64,000 bases of DNA from Bowmanella pacifica (GCF_014645355.1 NZ_BMLS01000005.1:62001-126000), one strand, 5' to 3'; positions 21,880 through 31,659 are shown, numbered from the stretch's first letter. Translations and numbers: made by a program. Notes: generated by a model from the letters alone, not told the origin.

Positions 21880-23016
21880 TCAGATTTCCAGAAAGGCGCG
21901 AATTTCATCCAGTCTTTGCAGGCCATCTTTCAGTCCTTGGTCCATAACGGCCTGGCAGAAATGGCCTTCAAACATCAGGTAGCTTAATAAGCTTGATTGG
22001 GAGTCCGGCTTAGCGCCCATGATCCGCATCAGGGTCCGGATGCCATAGGGCAGGCGACGGTAATGCTCGGACGCCAGCTCATTAATGTTTGCCCCTGGGT
22101 TGATAACCAGGCATTCAACGGGTTTAAGGTGAGTAGCTTTGCGCTGCTTATCATTTAACAGCGAGAGGGTGTGATTAATTCGGTACAAGCGCTCCAGGTC
22201 GGAGTGCAGGGTATCGGCAAAAATGGTATCCAGCAGATGACCCGCTATCATGGCGCTGCTGGGATAATCTTGTAATTGATGACGGCGATCGGGTTTAGGT
22301 TGCTCCACCCCAATGATCAGGATTTTTTCTGCGCCCAGGTGAATAGGAGAACTTAACGGCGAAAGTTGGTGAATGGAGCCGTCACCGAAATATTGCTCTT
22401 CAATTTTTACCGGCGGAAACACTAACGGGATGGCGGAGGAGGCCATCAGGTGCTCCACGTTCAACTGCGTCTTGACCCCTTGTCGCTTGGATCTTTGCCA
22501 GGGGGATAATTCCGGAATCCCCTGAAAAAAACTGATGGAATCATTGCTGCTAAAGCTTGAGGCAGTGATGCTTATCGCCTTGAGATGGCCGGTTAACAAG
22601 TTGCGGTCGATACGCTCAAAATCCAGGGTCTTTTTGAGCAGTTGCCTCAACGGCTGGTTGTTCAGCAAACTGGATGGGCGATTGCCATTGGTTGCCGTGC
22701 GTAGCATCTGCAATTGGTTGCCTGCCAGGTAGCCAAATAGGGGCAGCATGTCACTTTGATAAACCTGCTGAGGATGAAAGTTTTTCCATACCCATTCAAG
22801 CTTTCGTACCCCAAGGTGATAGCAAGACGCAAAACAGGCTAATGCTGTTGCATTAATGGCACCGGCTGAGGTGCCGCAGATTATGGGGAAGGGCAGGCTG
22901 TGATTACGCGGCAGCAGGCTGGTAATGGCTTTGAGAACACCAATCTGATAGGCCGCGCGCGCGCCGCCACCGGTAAGTAATAAGGCAAATCTATGGCGCT
23001 GCAACATCAATGTCAC
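21880..23016 (-). CDS. Patatin-like phospholipase (RssA-type)
   Basis: Predicted serine acyl hydrolase of 378 residues. It has the patatin oxyanion loop GGGARAAYQ (about 16-24), the nucleophile motif GTSAG with Ser50, and a FGDGS catalytic Asp. No signal peptide is seen, so it is likely cytosolic or membrane-associated. The start is GTG at 23016, immediately after the TGA of the MBL gene and in the same frame; ATG at 23007 is an alternative. The two genes form a unit; substrate unknown. Confidence 0.88.
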   Translation of the reverse strand: MTLMLQRHRFALLLTGGGARAAYQIGVLKAITSLLPRNHSLPFPIICGTSAGAINATALACFASCYHLGVRKLEWVWKNFHPQQVYQSDMLPLFGYLAGNQLQMLRTATNGNRPSSLLNNQPLRQLLKKTLDFERIDRNLLTGHLKAISITASSFSSNDSISFFQGIPELSPWQRSKRQGVKTQLNVEHLMASSAIPLVFPPVKIEEQYFGDGSIHQLSPLSSPIHLGAEKILIIGVEQPKPDRRHQLQDYPSSAMIAGHLLDTIFADTLHSDLERLYRINHTLSLLNDKQRKATHLKPVECLVINPGANINELASEHYRRLPYGIRTLMRIMGAKPDSQSSLLSYLMFEGHFCQAVMDQGLKDGLQRLDEIRAFLEI

Positions 23017-23865
23017 TCATTGCTGGTCAAAATCAATACTCATGCCTTCAGCGGCGGCAAAGACATGGATAGACATCTGTCCAATATCAATAATGTCGCG
23101 GCAATGCTGCTGAATATGATCAATTTCATCATCGGTGCGGGTATCGTCATGGCTATACAAGGCCAGGGACTTTGCCCGACAAGCCATAGCCAATTTTACC
23201 GCTTCTTCGGCTACTGAGTGTCCCCAGCCGGCTTTTCTCGGCATATCCTGGTTTTGATACTGGGCGTCATGAATTAATAAGTCAGCGCCGTTGGCAAAAC
23301 TCACCCAGTCTAAAAAGCTGGTGGCGCGCTGATAGGGCGGGTAGAGCTCATTGTCGGTGATATAGGCAACTTTAACCCCGTCCGCTTCAATCAGGTATGA
23401 GCTGCCGCTACCCGGGTGATTCATGCTCATCCTGGCTATAGTGGCACTGCCTATTTGCCAGTTGTTTTGCTGCTCAGGCAGCGGACATAATTCAATCGTG
23501 GCCGGGAGATCTTGATAATGCACGGGGAAGAGGCTGCCACTCATTTGTTTGAGAACAGCGTCCTGCTCATCCAATTGGGTTTTTCCTGGCACAATCTGAA
23601 TTCTACGCCCCGCCTGGTAGATAGGTGAGAAAAAAGGAAAGCCCTGGATATGATCCCAGTGATTATGGCTAAGCAGCAGGTAAATATCATTCTGTTGGGT
23701 AACCAGCTTATTGCCTAAGGCTTTGATACCGGTTCCTGCGTCCAGAATAATATCTGTGCCGTCGTTTAAAGCGATATGCACACAGGCTGTATTGCCGCCG
23801 TAGCGAATATAGGCTGCACCCGGCGTCGGGATTGACCCCCTAACACCATAAAATGTTAATTTCAT
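23017..23865 (-). CDS. MBL-fold metallo-hydrolase
   Basis: The 282-residue metallo-beta-lactamase fold protein has the two-zinc motif HNHWDH (His67, His69, Asp71, His72), further ligands in MNHPGSGSSY and YITDNE, and the N-terminal segment VRGSIPTPG typical of the lactamase_B_2 subgroup, which includes phosphodiesterase-like and PhnP/RNase Z-like enzymes. No signal peptide. It is probably co-transcribed with the patatin gene that follows. The substrate cannot be told from sequence. Confidence 0.85.
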   Translation of the reverse strand: MKLTFYGVRGSIPTPGAAYIRYGGNTACVHIALNDGTDIILDAGTGIKALGNKLVTQQNDIYLLLSHNHWDHIQGFPFFSPIYQAGRRIQIVPGKTQLDEQDAVLKQMSGSLFPVHYQDLPATIELCPLPEQQNNWQIGSATIARMSMNHPGSGSSYLIEADGVKVAYITDNELYPPYQRATSFLDWVSFANGADLLIHDAQYQNQDMPRKAGWGHSVAEEAVKLAMACRAKSLALYSHDDTRTDDEIDHIQQHCRDIIDIGQMSIHVFAAAEGMSIDFDQQ

Positions 23866-24123
23866 GCCTCAACCTGCTGCATTTTTTCAGCAATCAGCAC
23901 CAAGGTACTTACTGCTCTCCCTTGATTTATAAGGAAATCCCTTGACCGATCTTTACTCTAATTAAAGGTTGAGTATAAACCAAGCGAAAATTCGCTAAAG
24001 TCCTGGCCGTTATCTGTATTTATCTGGAAGTATATTTACGGCGAGTTAGCTTTTTAGGTATTGGCTTGATGCTAGTTCAGCCGCTTGTGCTCAGCATGGA
24101 TGGGTCTGGTGGGGAACGCGAGA
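23866..24123. other. Intergenic region between the MBL gene and the proS terminator
   Basis: About 260 bases without a gene. It should hold the promoter of the MBL-patatin pair (minus strand), but I see no convincing -35/-10 pair. No repeats or RNA gene recognised. Confidence 0.5.
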
Positions 24124-24154
24124 AACAAAATGGGGTGCATCGGCACCCCATTTT
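24124..24154 (-). terminator. Intrinsic terminator of proS
   Basis: Read on the minus strand: AAAATGGGGTGC, loop CGAT, GCACCCCATTTT, followed by GTTT. A strong 12-bp stem placed about 37 bases after the proS stop. Confidence 0.85.
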
Positions 24155-24190
24155 CAATCAATAGCGGTTGAATAACCTGCTTTGACGCCG

Positions 24191-25900
24191 CTACAGCGCC
24201 TGGATAAAACTCAGCACCTTGTCCAAATCCAGCAACTGCTTTTCGCCGCTGCGGCGACACTTATACTCCACCTGGTTTTCATCCAGATTACGCTCACCCA
24301 CAACGATATGGTGTGGAACACCCAGCAGCTCCATATCCGCAAACATAACGCCGGGGCGCTCTTTACGGTCGTCAAACATTACCTCGATCCCGGCTTGTTG
24401 CAGGGCGTTGTATAGGGCCTCAGCAGCTTCCTGAATACGATGCGACTTATGCATGTTCATAGGGATAAGGGCAACCTTAAATGGCGCTATGGCGTCAGGC
24501 CAGATGATGCCGTACTTATCATGATTCTGTTCAATGGCGGCGGCCACAATACGGGATACGCCGATACCATAGCAACCCATGGTCAGTACCTGATGTTTAC
24601 CGGATTCGGTCAGAACACCGCAGTTCATTGCCTGGGAGTATTTCTCACCCAACTGGAAGATGTGACCCACTTCGATGCCACGTTTAATCTCCAATGTACC
24701 CCGGCCATCAGGTGAAGGATCGCCAGCCTGAACGTTGCGAATGTCCGCTACTGTAGGTAGGGCAACGTCACGTTCCCAGTTGATGTTGAAGTAATGCTTG
24801 CCGTCCTGGTTTGCACCGGCTCCAAAATCACTACAGAGGCTGACAGCGCGATCGGCAATGATGGGCATATTTAGATTAACCGGTCCCAAGGAGCCTGGAC
24901 CTGCACCAATGGCGGCTCTGATTTCTTCTTCACTGGCAAAGGTCAGTGGGGAGGCAACCTCTTCAAGCTTATCGGCTTTGATCTCGTTAAGTTCGTGGTC
25001 ACCACGCACCAGCAACGCCACTAAGTCGCTGCCAGCAGCTTCACTGCCTTTGACTATCAGGGTTTTGATGGTTTTCTCAATGGGCAGCGAAAACTGTTCT
25101 ACCAGCTCATTGATGGTCTTGGCATTGGGTGTATCCACCAGTTGCATATCCGCGCCAGGCGCGGCGCGTTCACCAGCAGGGGCCAGTGCTTCGGCCATTT
25201 CGACGTTGGCGGCAAATTCAGAGGCATTACTAAAGACAATATCGTCTTCACCGGAGTCGGCCAGTACATGGAACTCATGCGACATGCTGCCACCGATTGA
25301 ACCGGTGTCGGCAAGCACCGGACGGTATGCCAAGCCAATGCGTTCAAAAATATTGCAGTAGGCCTGGTACATATCCTGGTAGGTCTTTTCCAGACAATCC
25401 TGAGTCAGGTGGAACGAGTACGCATCTTTCATGGTGAATTCTCGACCACGCATGACACCGAAACGGGGGCGAACTTCGTCACGGAATTTGGTCTGAATCT
25501 GGTAAAGATTGATAGGAAGCTGTTTGTAGCTGCTTACTTCTCGTTTGACTAGGTCAGTAATGACTTCTTCATGGGTGGGCCCTAAGACAAAATCACGCTG
25601 GTGGCGATCTTTAACACGCAGCAACTCGGGACCATACTCTTCCCAGCGACCGGACTCTTGCCACAAATCGGCAGGCTGCACCACGGGCATCAACACTTCA
25701 ATGGCACCGGCTTTGTCCATTTCTTCGCGCACGATAGTGGCAACTTTGTTCAGTACGCGCAAACCACTCGGCAACCAGGTGTAGAGTCCCGAAGCCAGCT
25801 TACGAATAAGGCCGGCGCGCAGCATTAACTGATGGCTGATGACTTCTGCATCGGCTGGCGTTTCTTTTTGAGTCGCTAATAAATACTGACTGCTTCGCAT
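24191..25900 (-). CDS. proS: Prolyl-tRNA synthetase, bacterial type
   Basis: Class II synthetase of 569 residues (E. coli 572) that charges tRNA-Pro. It shows class II motif 2 ([21 protein letters not shown] region), the bacterial editing INS/YbaK-like insertion (about 225-405) that clears Ala-tRNA-Pro, motif 3 (CYGIGVSR) and the anticodon-binding domain (about 470-569). It is preceded on the same strand by trmO, a pairing also seen in E. coli (yaeB-proS). Confidence 0.98.
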   Translation of the reverse strand: MRSSQYLLATQKETPADAEVISHQLMLRAGLIRKLASGLYTWLPSGLRVLNKVATIVREEMDKAGAIEVLMPVVQPADLWQESGRWEEYGPELLRVKDRHQRDFVLGPTHEEVITDLVKREVSSYKQLPINLYQIQTKFRDEVRPRFGVMRGREFTMKDAYSFHLTQDCLEKTYQDMYQAYCNIFERIGLAYRPVLADTGSIGGSMSHEFHVLADSGEDDIVFSNASEFAANVEMAEALAPAGERAAPGADMQLVDTPNAKTINELVEQFSLPIEKTIKTLIVKGSEAAGSDLVALLVRGDHELNEIKADKLEEVASPLTFASEEEIRAAIGAGPGSLGPVNLNMPIIADRAVSLCSDFGAGANQDGKHYFNINWERDVALPTVADIRNVQAGDPSPDGRGTLEIKRGIEVGHIFQLGEKYSQAMNCGVLTESGKHQVLTMGCYGIGVSRIVAAAIEQNHDKYGIIWPDAIAPFKVALIPMNMHKSHRIQEAAEALYNALQQAGIEVMFDDRKERPGVMFADMELLGVPHHIVVGERNLDENQVEYKCRRSGEKQLLDLDKVLSFIQAL

Positions 25901-25984
25901 AGTTCTACTTACCTGGTATCTAAAAGTGCTACGAGGGCAGACCCTGATTCATTGCCTGCCAAACGTTAAGCTAATTGTGGTGGT

Positions 25985-26000
25985 TGTCAGCGTACTGACA
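25985..26000. repeat. Palindrome upstream of proS
   Basis: TGTCAG-CGTA-CTGACA, a perfect 6-bp dyad with 4-base spacer, 85 bases before the proS start. It does not fit the LexA consensus. It could be an operator or a leader hairpin. On the minus strand a -10-like TAGAAT lies a short way further upstream of proS. Confidence 0.4.
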
Positions 26001-26084
26001 GGGAAAATTGGCGCCATTCTAGCAGTGCTTTGTGAGGGGCTAAAGGCAAAACTGTATTGTCTGTGAGAATATCTCGTCAAGGGA

Positions 26085-26783
26085 CTAAACAGTCTGGATT
26101 TCAATCACCAGACTTTCTTGCTGTCTTACCTGCCAACGTATATTAAAGCGGCCAAGATGCATGCCAAATTCTTGAGTTTCATGCTGTTTTTTCTTATAGG
26201 CCGGTCTGGGATCCTGAGCCAGTACTTGTTTTATGAGGTCGGTAATACCGGGGGATTGTCGTTCGGCTTTCAGCAGACTGGGAATGACCTCAGCGGCATA
26301 GTGTACTTGCATATCGGGAGCCGGGGCTGTGTTGGCAAACCCTCCGCTCGCATCGGGTATGGCATCGGCATAGGGCAAATAAGGTTTAATGTCCAGAATT
26401 GGGGTGCCGTCCATGAGATCCATGCCACGTACTTTTAGCAGGAGTTGCCCTTTTTGCTGTTCAATACCCAAGTTTTCAACCACGGATAAGCCAATGGCGT
26501 TAGGTCTGTGTGTGCTGCGGGTGGCAAACACACCGAGTTTGGCATTGCCCCCTAAACGCGGCGGACGTACTAACGGACTCCAACCACGTTGAGCCGTTTG
26601 ATGGAATTGGAACAGTAGCCATAAATGAGAAAATGCGTCTATGCCTCTGAATGCATTGGCATCGGCAAAGGCGGTACACAAATGAATCTCGCCTTGCGCC
26701 TGTTTTACCAAACCCGGCTGGCGGGGGATGGCAAACTTCTCTTTATATGGCGTATGAATAATACCTATGGGTGTAAGTTGCAT
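26085..26783 (-). CDS. trmO: tRNA (N6-threonylcarbamoyladenosine(37)-N6)-methyltransferase TrmO
   Basis: SAM-dependent beta-barrel methyltransferase (UPF0066, formerly TsaA/YaeB) that methylates t6A37 of tRNA-Thr. The 232 residues contain PIGIIHTPYKEKFAIPRQPG at the N-terminus, the signature HRPNAIGLS and the motif DGTPILDIKPYLPYAD. A C-terminal extension ends in RFNIRWQVRQQESLVIEIQ. Start ATG 26783; the ribosome site is weak (AGCAGGCT). Confidence 0.93.
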   Translation of the reverse strand: MQLTPIGIIHTPYKEKFAIPRQPGLVKQAQGEIHLCTAFADANAFRGIDAFSHLWLLFQFHQTAQRGWSPLVRPPRLGGNAKLGVFATRSTHRPNAIGLSVVENLGIEQQKGQLLLKVRGMDLMDGTPILDIKPYLPYADAIPDASGGFANTAPAPDMQVHYAAEVIPSLLKAERQSPGITDLIKQVLAQDPRPAYKKKQHETQEFGMHLGRFNIRWQVRQQESLVIEIQTV

Positions 26784-26837
26784 AGCCTGCTTTTACGTCA
26801 TAATTTGCAACATTTTCAAGGCTAAAGGTAATAATTA

Positions 26838-27001
26838 CAAAACCTTTTAGCGCTAGAGTCGTTGTCAGGCACTGGACTTGCTCCTGTTTGCTCATTCCCG
26901 ACTAGGGTGTAGTAATCAGAAGAGGTTGAATTTGAATGAAATTTGCCCTCAACAGGTTGGCGCATCCTATCTTTACCCACCTTTTAGGTGGGTTTTTTTT
27001 T
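26838..27001 (+). ncRNA. Candidate small RNA ending at an orphan terminator
   Basis: No plus-strand gene lies upstream of the strong terminator at 26976, so a short transcript must end there. A weak promoter is possible: TTGCAA (26805-26810), 18 bases, TAATAA (26829-26834). The internal arms AGTCG (26857-26861) and CGACT (26899-26903) can pair. It matches no RNA family I recognise (not 6S, Spot 42, RyhB or tmRNA). A 27-codon ORF (26936-27019) with AGAGG before its ATG overlaps the 3' end. The 5' end is a guess. Confidence 0.3.
26976..27001 (+). terminator. Orphan intrinsic terminator
   Basis: CCCACC, loop TTTTA, GGTGGG, then nine T. Strong terminator on the plus strand with no recognised gene before it. 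Confidence 0.8.
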
Positions 27002-27134
27002 GCCGTTCAGGCATGCTGAGACTAGCAATGGAAACCTTTGAACGCAGCATGCTGTCTATCAAGGGTTGAAATTAGGGCAAGCGTGCCCATATGGCTAAAG
27101 ATCTTTCTAACTCTTTGATCATTTAAGGAATCTT

Positions 27135-28058
27135 ATGATCTCAGTAAAGAACCTCTGCAAACAGTTCGGCCGCTTTACCGCTGTCGATAACCTTTCCTTC
27201 GAGGTCAGGCCGGGTGATATCGTCGGTTTTCTCGGACCTAATGGTGCAGGTAAATCCACCACCATGAAGATGCTGACGGGGTTTCTAGCCCCAAGCAGCG
27301 GCGAAATCCGTATTTTCGATCTGGATATGGCGCAGTCCGCCAAGCAGATCCAGCGAAGCCTGGGGTATTTGCCCGAGGGGGCGCCTGCCTATGGTGATAT
27401 GACGCCATTGCAGTTTCTCAATTTTATTGCTGATATCCGGGGGCTGAAAGGGCAGCAAAAGAAACAAAGGTTGGCCGATGTCATTGACATGGTTGAGCTG
27501 CATTCTGTGTTAAACCGTCCTATAGACAATCTGTCTAAAGGCTTTAAGCGCCGTGTGGGACTGGCCCAGGCTATTTTGCATGATCCCCAAGTGTTAATTC
27601 TGGATGAGCCCACCGATGGCTTGGATCCCAATCAAAAGCATCAGGTCAGGGAGCTGATTCAAAATTTATCTAAGGACAAGATAGTGATCATCTCCACCCA
27701 TATCCTTGAAGAAGTCACAGCGGTGTGCAACCGGGCGATGATTATCGCTGGTGGCAAAATGTTGTTTGACGCCAGTCCGGATGACTTGCAGCGCCGCTCT
27801 CGTTACTACAAAGCCATTAGCCTGCACTTTACCCAGATGACGGATATCTCCGGCCTGGCCGAGTTGCCCGGCGTGGAAGACATGGAAATCGAGAAACATA
27901 GCGGCAGGGTGGTGCTCTTTCCTGAGCATCAGCAGGATATTATGCCGGTGGTTTCCGCTTATATAAAAGATCGCGGACTACAGGTAGATAGCCTGTATGA
28001 AGAACAAGGGCGCTTGGATGATGTGTTCAGACAAATGACCGCGGAGGTAAGTGAATAA
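27135..28058 (+). CDS. ABC exporter ATP-binding protein, GldA-like
   Basis: ATPase of an ABC-2 type exporter, 307 residues: Walker A GPNGAGKST (about 35-43), signature LSKGFKRRVGLAQA, Walker B LILDEPTDGLDP and switch His in STHILEE. The C-terminal 80 residues form the accessory region common in this subgroup. ATG follows AAGGA. Together with the next three genes it resembles the GldA-GldF-GldG set known from Bacteroidetes gliding motility but widespread elsewhere with unknown cargo. Confidence 0.9.
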   Translation: MISVKNLCKQFGRFTAVDNLSFEVRPGDIVGFLGPNGAGKSTTMKMLTGFLAPSSGEIRIFDLDMAQSAKQIQRSLGYLPEGAPAYGDMTPLQFLNFIADIRGLKGQQKKQRLADVIDMVELHSVLNRPIDNLSKGFKRRVGLAQAILHDPQVLILDEPTDGLDPNQKHQVRELIQNLSKDKIVIISTHILEEVTAVCNRAMIIAGGKMLFDASPDDLQRRSRYYKAISLHFTQMTDISGLAELPGVEDMEIEKHSGRVVLFPEHQQDIMPVVSAYIKDRGLQVDSLYEEQGRLDDVFRQMTAEVSE

Positions 28059-28786
28059 TGGTCGGTACGCTGTTTAGGCGCGAGTTCGCCAGTTATTTTG
28101 CCACCCCGGTGGCTTACGTGTTTATTTTGATTTTTCTGATGCTCAGTGGCGTGTTCAGTTTTTATATCGGAAATTTCTATGAACGTGGCCAAGCGGATCT
28201 GCTGCCATTTTTTAATTTCCATCCCTGGCTTTATTTGTTTTTGGTCCCGGCCATGGCCATGCGCAGTTGGTCGGAAGAACGTAAAAGCGGCAGCATCGAA
28301 TTATTGATGACGCTGCCAGTGACCGTCTGGCAGGTCATGTTAGGAAAATTCCTGGCCGCTTGGGCGGTGTTGGGACTGGCCTTACTATTAACTTTTCCGC
28401 TCTGGGTCACCGTTAACTATCTTGGTGACCCGGACAACGGCATTATTCTGGCAGCCTATCTCGGTAGCTGGTTGATGGCAGGGGCGTTCCTGGCTATTGG
28501 TATTTGTATGTCAGCCCTGACGAAAAGCCAGGTGGTGGCCTTTATCCTGGCCGTAGTGGTGTGCTTCCTGTTTGTACTTTCCGGCAGCAGTATTGTGCTG
28601 GATGCGTTTAAAGGTTGGCTGTCGCCGATGCTGCTGGACACCTTGGCGTCTTTTAGCTTCCTCACCCATTTTGAGTCTATGGCTAAAGGGGTTATTGCCG
28701 TTAATGATGTTGGCTATTTCCTCATTGCTATTGGTATCTGGTTATATGGCGGCTTTTTGGCCGTTGAACAGAAAAAAGCGGAGTAA
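28058..28786 (+). CDS. ABC-2 type permease, GldF-like
   Basis: 242-residue integral membrane subunit with six predicted helices. The family motif RSWSEERKSGSIELLMTLPV follows the second helix. The ATG overlaps the ATPase stop by one base, so the two are translated together. The substrate is unknown. Confidence 0.88.
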   Translation: MVGTLFRREFASYFATPVAYVFILIFLMLSGVFSFYIGNFYERGQADLLPFFNFHPWLYLFLVPAMAMRSWSEERKSGSIELLMTLPVTVWQVMLGKFLAAWAVLGLALLLTFPLWVTVNYLGDPDNGIILAAYLGSWLMAGAFLAIGICMSALTKSQVVAFILAVVVCFLFVLSGSSIVLDAFKGWLSPMLLDTLASFSFLTHFESMAKGVIAVNDVGYFLIAIGIWLYGGFLAVEQKKAE

Positions 28787-28789
28787 GGT

Positions 28790-30625
28790 ATGCTAAATCG
28801 ACTATCAACCATCGTCGCCGGCATTCTTTTACTGCTGGTATTTTTTGTATTGGTGATGCTGAACAATCAACTACTGGGTTCGGCGCGCCTGGATTTGACT
28901 GAAAATCAGGTTTATTCCTTGTCTGAGGGCAGCAAGCAGGTACTCAATGAACTTGATGAGCCTGTACATTTGTATTTCTTTTTCTCAGACCGGGCTTCTA
29001 AAGGTATGACAGGCCTGCGTAACTATGCCAACCGGGTTGAAAGTCTGCTTGAGGAGTACCGTTCGGCGTCCAAGGGCAAAGTTATCCTGCATAAGGTGGA
29101 TCCTGAGCCCTTCTCCGAGGCCGAAGATGAAGCTAATCGCTTTGGTTTGACCGCTGCCAGCATTGGGGCGGCGGGAGATGCCATCTATCTTGGATTGGCG
29201 GCCCGCAATGCCTTTGATGATGAAAAAGTGATTGGCTTTTTTGACCCTCAGCAAGAGAGTTTTCTGGAGTATGAGATCAGCAAGCTGATTTATCAACTTA
29301 GTGATCCCCAACCCGTCAAAGTCACTCTGATCACTGATTTACAGGTGCAAGGCGGACAAAACCCCATGACAGGTCGTTTTGACCCGGCCTGGACCAGTAT
29401 CAACCAATTACAACAATTGTACGATGTGCAGGTGCTGGGGTCAGATGTTAGCGCGGTGCCGGTGGACACGGATGTACTGTTGTTAATTCACCCTAAAAAC
29501 CTCAGTGATGAACTGCTGTTTAGCGTTGATCAATATGCGTTAGGCGGCGGTAAGTTAATGGTCTTTGTTGACCCGCATCATGAGTCCGATCCTATGGCTG
29601 CCATGGGAGGCGCTAACAGTTCAAATTTGGACAAGCTATTTTCTGCCTGGGGGGTTGGGTTTGACGCCGGGCAGGTGGTGTTGGATGCGGCGACCGGGTT
29701 GGATATTCGCACCCAGTCTGGTGTCACCCGACATATGGGCTTTTTAGGTTTGGGTATCGAACAACTCGATAACTCGGATGTGATCACGCGAGGTTTGGAG
29801 TTAATTAACGGCGCTTCTTTTGGCTATTTCACTGCGCCCAAAGGGCCTGGATTAAACTGGCAACCCTTGTTGCATTCTTCGTCATCCAGCAGCCACATGG
29901 ATAGCACGACTTATGCGATGACCCGTGACGCCAAACAATTGGCCAGCGGCTTTGCCAGCCGCAATCAGCAGCATGTGCTGGCGGCAAGGCTTTCAGGTAA
30001 AGCAAGCTCTGCATTCCTGACCCCACCGGAAGGAAGTGATGCCTTAACATCACTGAGTGACGGTGAGCTTAATGCGATTCTTATCGCTGACACGGATGTA
30101 TTAACCGATCGTTTCTGGGTCAGTCAAAGCAATTTCTTTGGCCAGACTATCTTTACACCCTTTGCCAATAACGGCGACTTTCTGACCAATGCAGTGGAAA
30201 ATCTGGGGGGCAGCAATGCACTTATTAGCGTGCGTAGCCGCGGTACCTTCTCACGTCCGTTTGATGTGGTGCAGGCACTGACGGTGAAAGCAGAGCAAGC
30301 ATTTCGAGATCAGGAACAGCTATTGCAGCAAGAACTTGATGAAACAGAACAAGCATTAGCCCAATTACAGGGACAGCGCAGCGAGACTGGGGCACTGGTT
30401 CTGGATGCGCAGCAGCAACAAGCGCTGGATGATTTTATGCAGAAGAAAATTGAAATTCGTCGTGCGCTGCGTGAAGTGCGCCATCAGCTGGATAAAGACA
30501 TTGAACGCTTGGGGAGCTGGCTGAAATTTATCAATATAGCCGTTGCACCTATTGTGCTGGTGATTTTACTTGGTTTGCTCGCCAGGTTGACGCGCAGAAA
30601 AGCCGGAGGGGTAAAACATGGCTAA
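28790..30625 (+). CDS. GldG-family ABC auxiliary protein
   Basis: 611 residues: an N-terminal membrane helix (about 8-28), a large periplasmic region with the family start RLDLTENQVYSLSEGSKQVL, the GldG/ABC_transp_aux domain (about 180-450), a Gln/Glu-rich coiled coil (about 505-575) and a C-terminal helix (FINIAVAPIVLVILLGLLA). Such subunits anchor at both ends with a periplasmic body. It starts three bases after the permease gene. Confidence 0.87.
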   Translation: MLNRLSTIVAGILLLLVFFVLVMLNNQLLGSARLDLTENQVYSLSEGSKQVLNELDEPVHLYFFFSDRASKGMTGLRNYANRVESLLEEYRSASKGKVILHKVDPEPFSEAEDEANRFGLTAASIGAAGDAIYLGLAARNAFDDEKVIGFFDPQQESFLEYEISKLIYQLSDPQPVKVTLITDLQVQGGQNPMTGRFDPAWTSINQLQQLYDVQVLGSDVSAVPVDTDVLLLIHPKNLSDELLFSVDQYALGGGKLMVFVDPHHESDPMAAMGGANSSNLDKLFSAWGVGFDAGQVVLDAATGLDIRTQSGVTRHMGFLGLGIEQLDNSDVITRGLELINGASFGYFTAPKGPGLNWQPLLHSSSSSSHMDSTTYAMTRDAKQLASGFASRNQQHVLAARLSGKASSAFLTPPEGSDALTSLSDGELNAILIADTDVLTDRFWVSQSNFFGQTIFTPFANNGDFLTNAVENLGGSNALISVRSRGTFSRPFDVVQALTVKAEQAFRDQEQLLQQELDETEQALAQLQGQRSETGALVLDAQQQQALDDFMQKKIEIRRALREVRHQLDKDIERLGSWLKFINIAVAPIVLVILLGLLARLTRRKAGGVKHG

Positions 30626-31634
30626 GCATCTTCTCAGTTTATTCTTGATACTGTTGGTGGGGGTCGGCGTTGGTTGGTTTTTGCTAAAGCAGGAAGGCGG
30701 TCAGGATGTGCTGCAGCAAGGCCCGCTATTGCCTGAGCTGGCTGAGCAAGGAAGTCAAATCCAGCGTGTTGAATTATTGGATGCACAAGGGCTGTCTGTC
30801 CAGGCTGAGCAAGTTGATGGTAAGTGGCTGATCAGTAGTGAGGGTGGGTATCCGGCTGACGAAGAAAAGCTCGCCGAATTGGTTCAGGCGCTGGTGGATG
30901 CCAAGCGTTTACAAGCCAAGACTCGACAGCCAGCGCACTTCCATCGCTTGGGATTGCAGGAGCTGGATGCTCCCGAGAGCACGGTCAGTCAATTAACTCT
31001 GCAGAGTACATCACACAGTTGGCAGTTGCTGATTGGCAATACCCCAGCCAGCGGGCATGGTCGCTATGTGCGCTTTGCTAGTGATAATCAAAGTTGGCTT
31101 ATCGATCAGGACATCAGTTTGCCCATGGCCGCCCGCGATTGGATGCGTCAACCCATTCTGGACTTGCAGAATGAGCAGATTGCCAGTGTGGCACGTATTG
31201 ATAGTCATGGCTGGCAAATCAGCCGCGCCGCCGCTGAACAGGATTTTGTGCTGACAAACCAGCCTCAGGGCCGGGAGCTTAAGTATGCGACGGTGCTAAA
31301 TGCCTTGGTAAGTAACTTACTGAATATCAACTTCGAGGAACGATTGGTGGTGGATGAGGCATTCTGGCAACAGCCATTAGAAGCCAGTATGCAGATCAAC
31401 ACCTTCGACGGTGAACAAATTCAGTTAAGTTTGCTTGAGCTGGAAGATAAACATTATCTGCGCTTTACGGCTAATCAGAGTCAGGCATATTGGCAAGGGG
31501 CGACTTACCTTATCTCTGGCTTTTCGGCAAATCAGTTGGCTAAGAAGACAGAGGATTTTTTGGCAGAACCCCCATTGCCACAGAATAAACTGCCCGTCGG
31601 GCATGTGGAAGAAGGTGAAGCGCCACACCGCTAG
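30618..31634 (+). CDS. DUF4340 domain protein
   Basis: 338 residues with an N-terminal membrane anchor (LLSLFLILLVGVGVGWFLL) and a periplasmic domain of repeated beta-rich units (VDGKWLISSEGGYPADEEKLAELVQAL is typical of DUF4340, which binds the GldG-type complexes). The start overlaps the end of the GldG-like gene by 8 bases. It closes the four-gene exporter operon, which ends at a strong terminator. The function is not known. Confidence 0.85.
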   Translation: MAKHLLSLFLILLVGVGVGWFLLKQEGGQDVLQQGPLLPELAEQGSQIQRVELLDAQGLSVQAEQVDGKWLISSEGGYPADEEKLAELVQALVDAKRLQAKTRQPAHFHRLGLQELDAPESTVSQLTLQSTSHSWQLLIGNTPASGHGRYVRFASDNQSWLIDQDISLPMAARDWMRQPILDLQNEQIASVARIDSHGWQISRAAAEQDFVLTNQPQGRELKYATVLNALVSNLLNINFEERLVVDEAFWQQPLEASMQINTFDGEQIQLSLLELEDKHYLRFTANQSQAYWQGATYLISGFSANQLAKKTEDFLAEPPLPQNKLPVGHVEEGEAPHR

Positions 31635-31659
31635 CTGATAATTTGAACCGACAAATCAC

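Larger units (their letters stand above)
26784..27134. other. Divergent intergenic region trmO / Gld-type ABC cluster
   Basis: A 351-base region without a conventional gene. It holds an orphan plus-strand terminator and a possible small RNA, plus a pair of AGCATGCT-type palindromes (CATGCTGA near 27012 and GCAGCATGCTG near 27043). The promoter of the ABC cluster must lie in 27002-27130 but is not obvious. Confidence 0.6.

Noticed and set aside
26878-27069. 63-codon plus ORF across the orphan terminator
   Set aside because: It reads through a strong terminator and has no ribosome site; only the shorter 27-codon frame is kept as a weak candidate.
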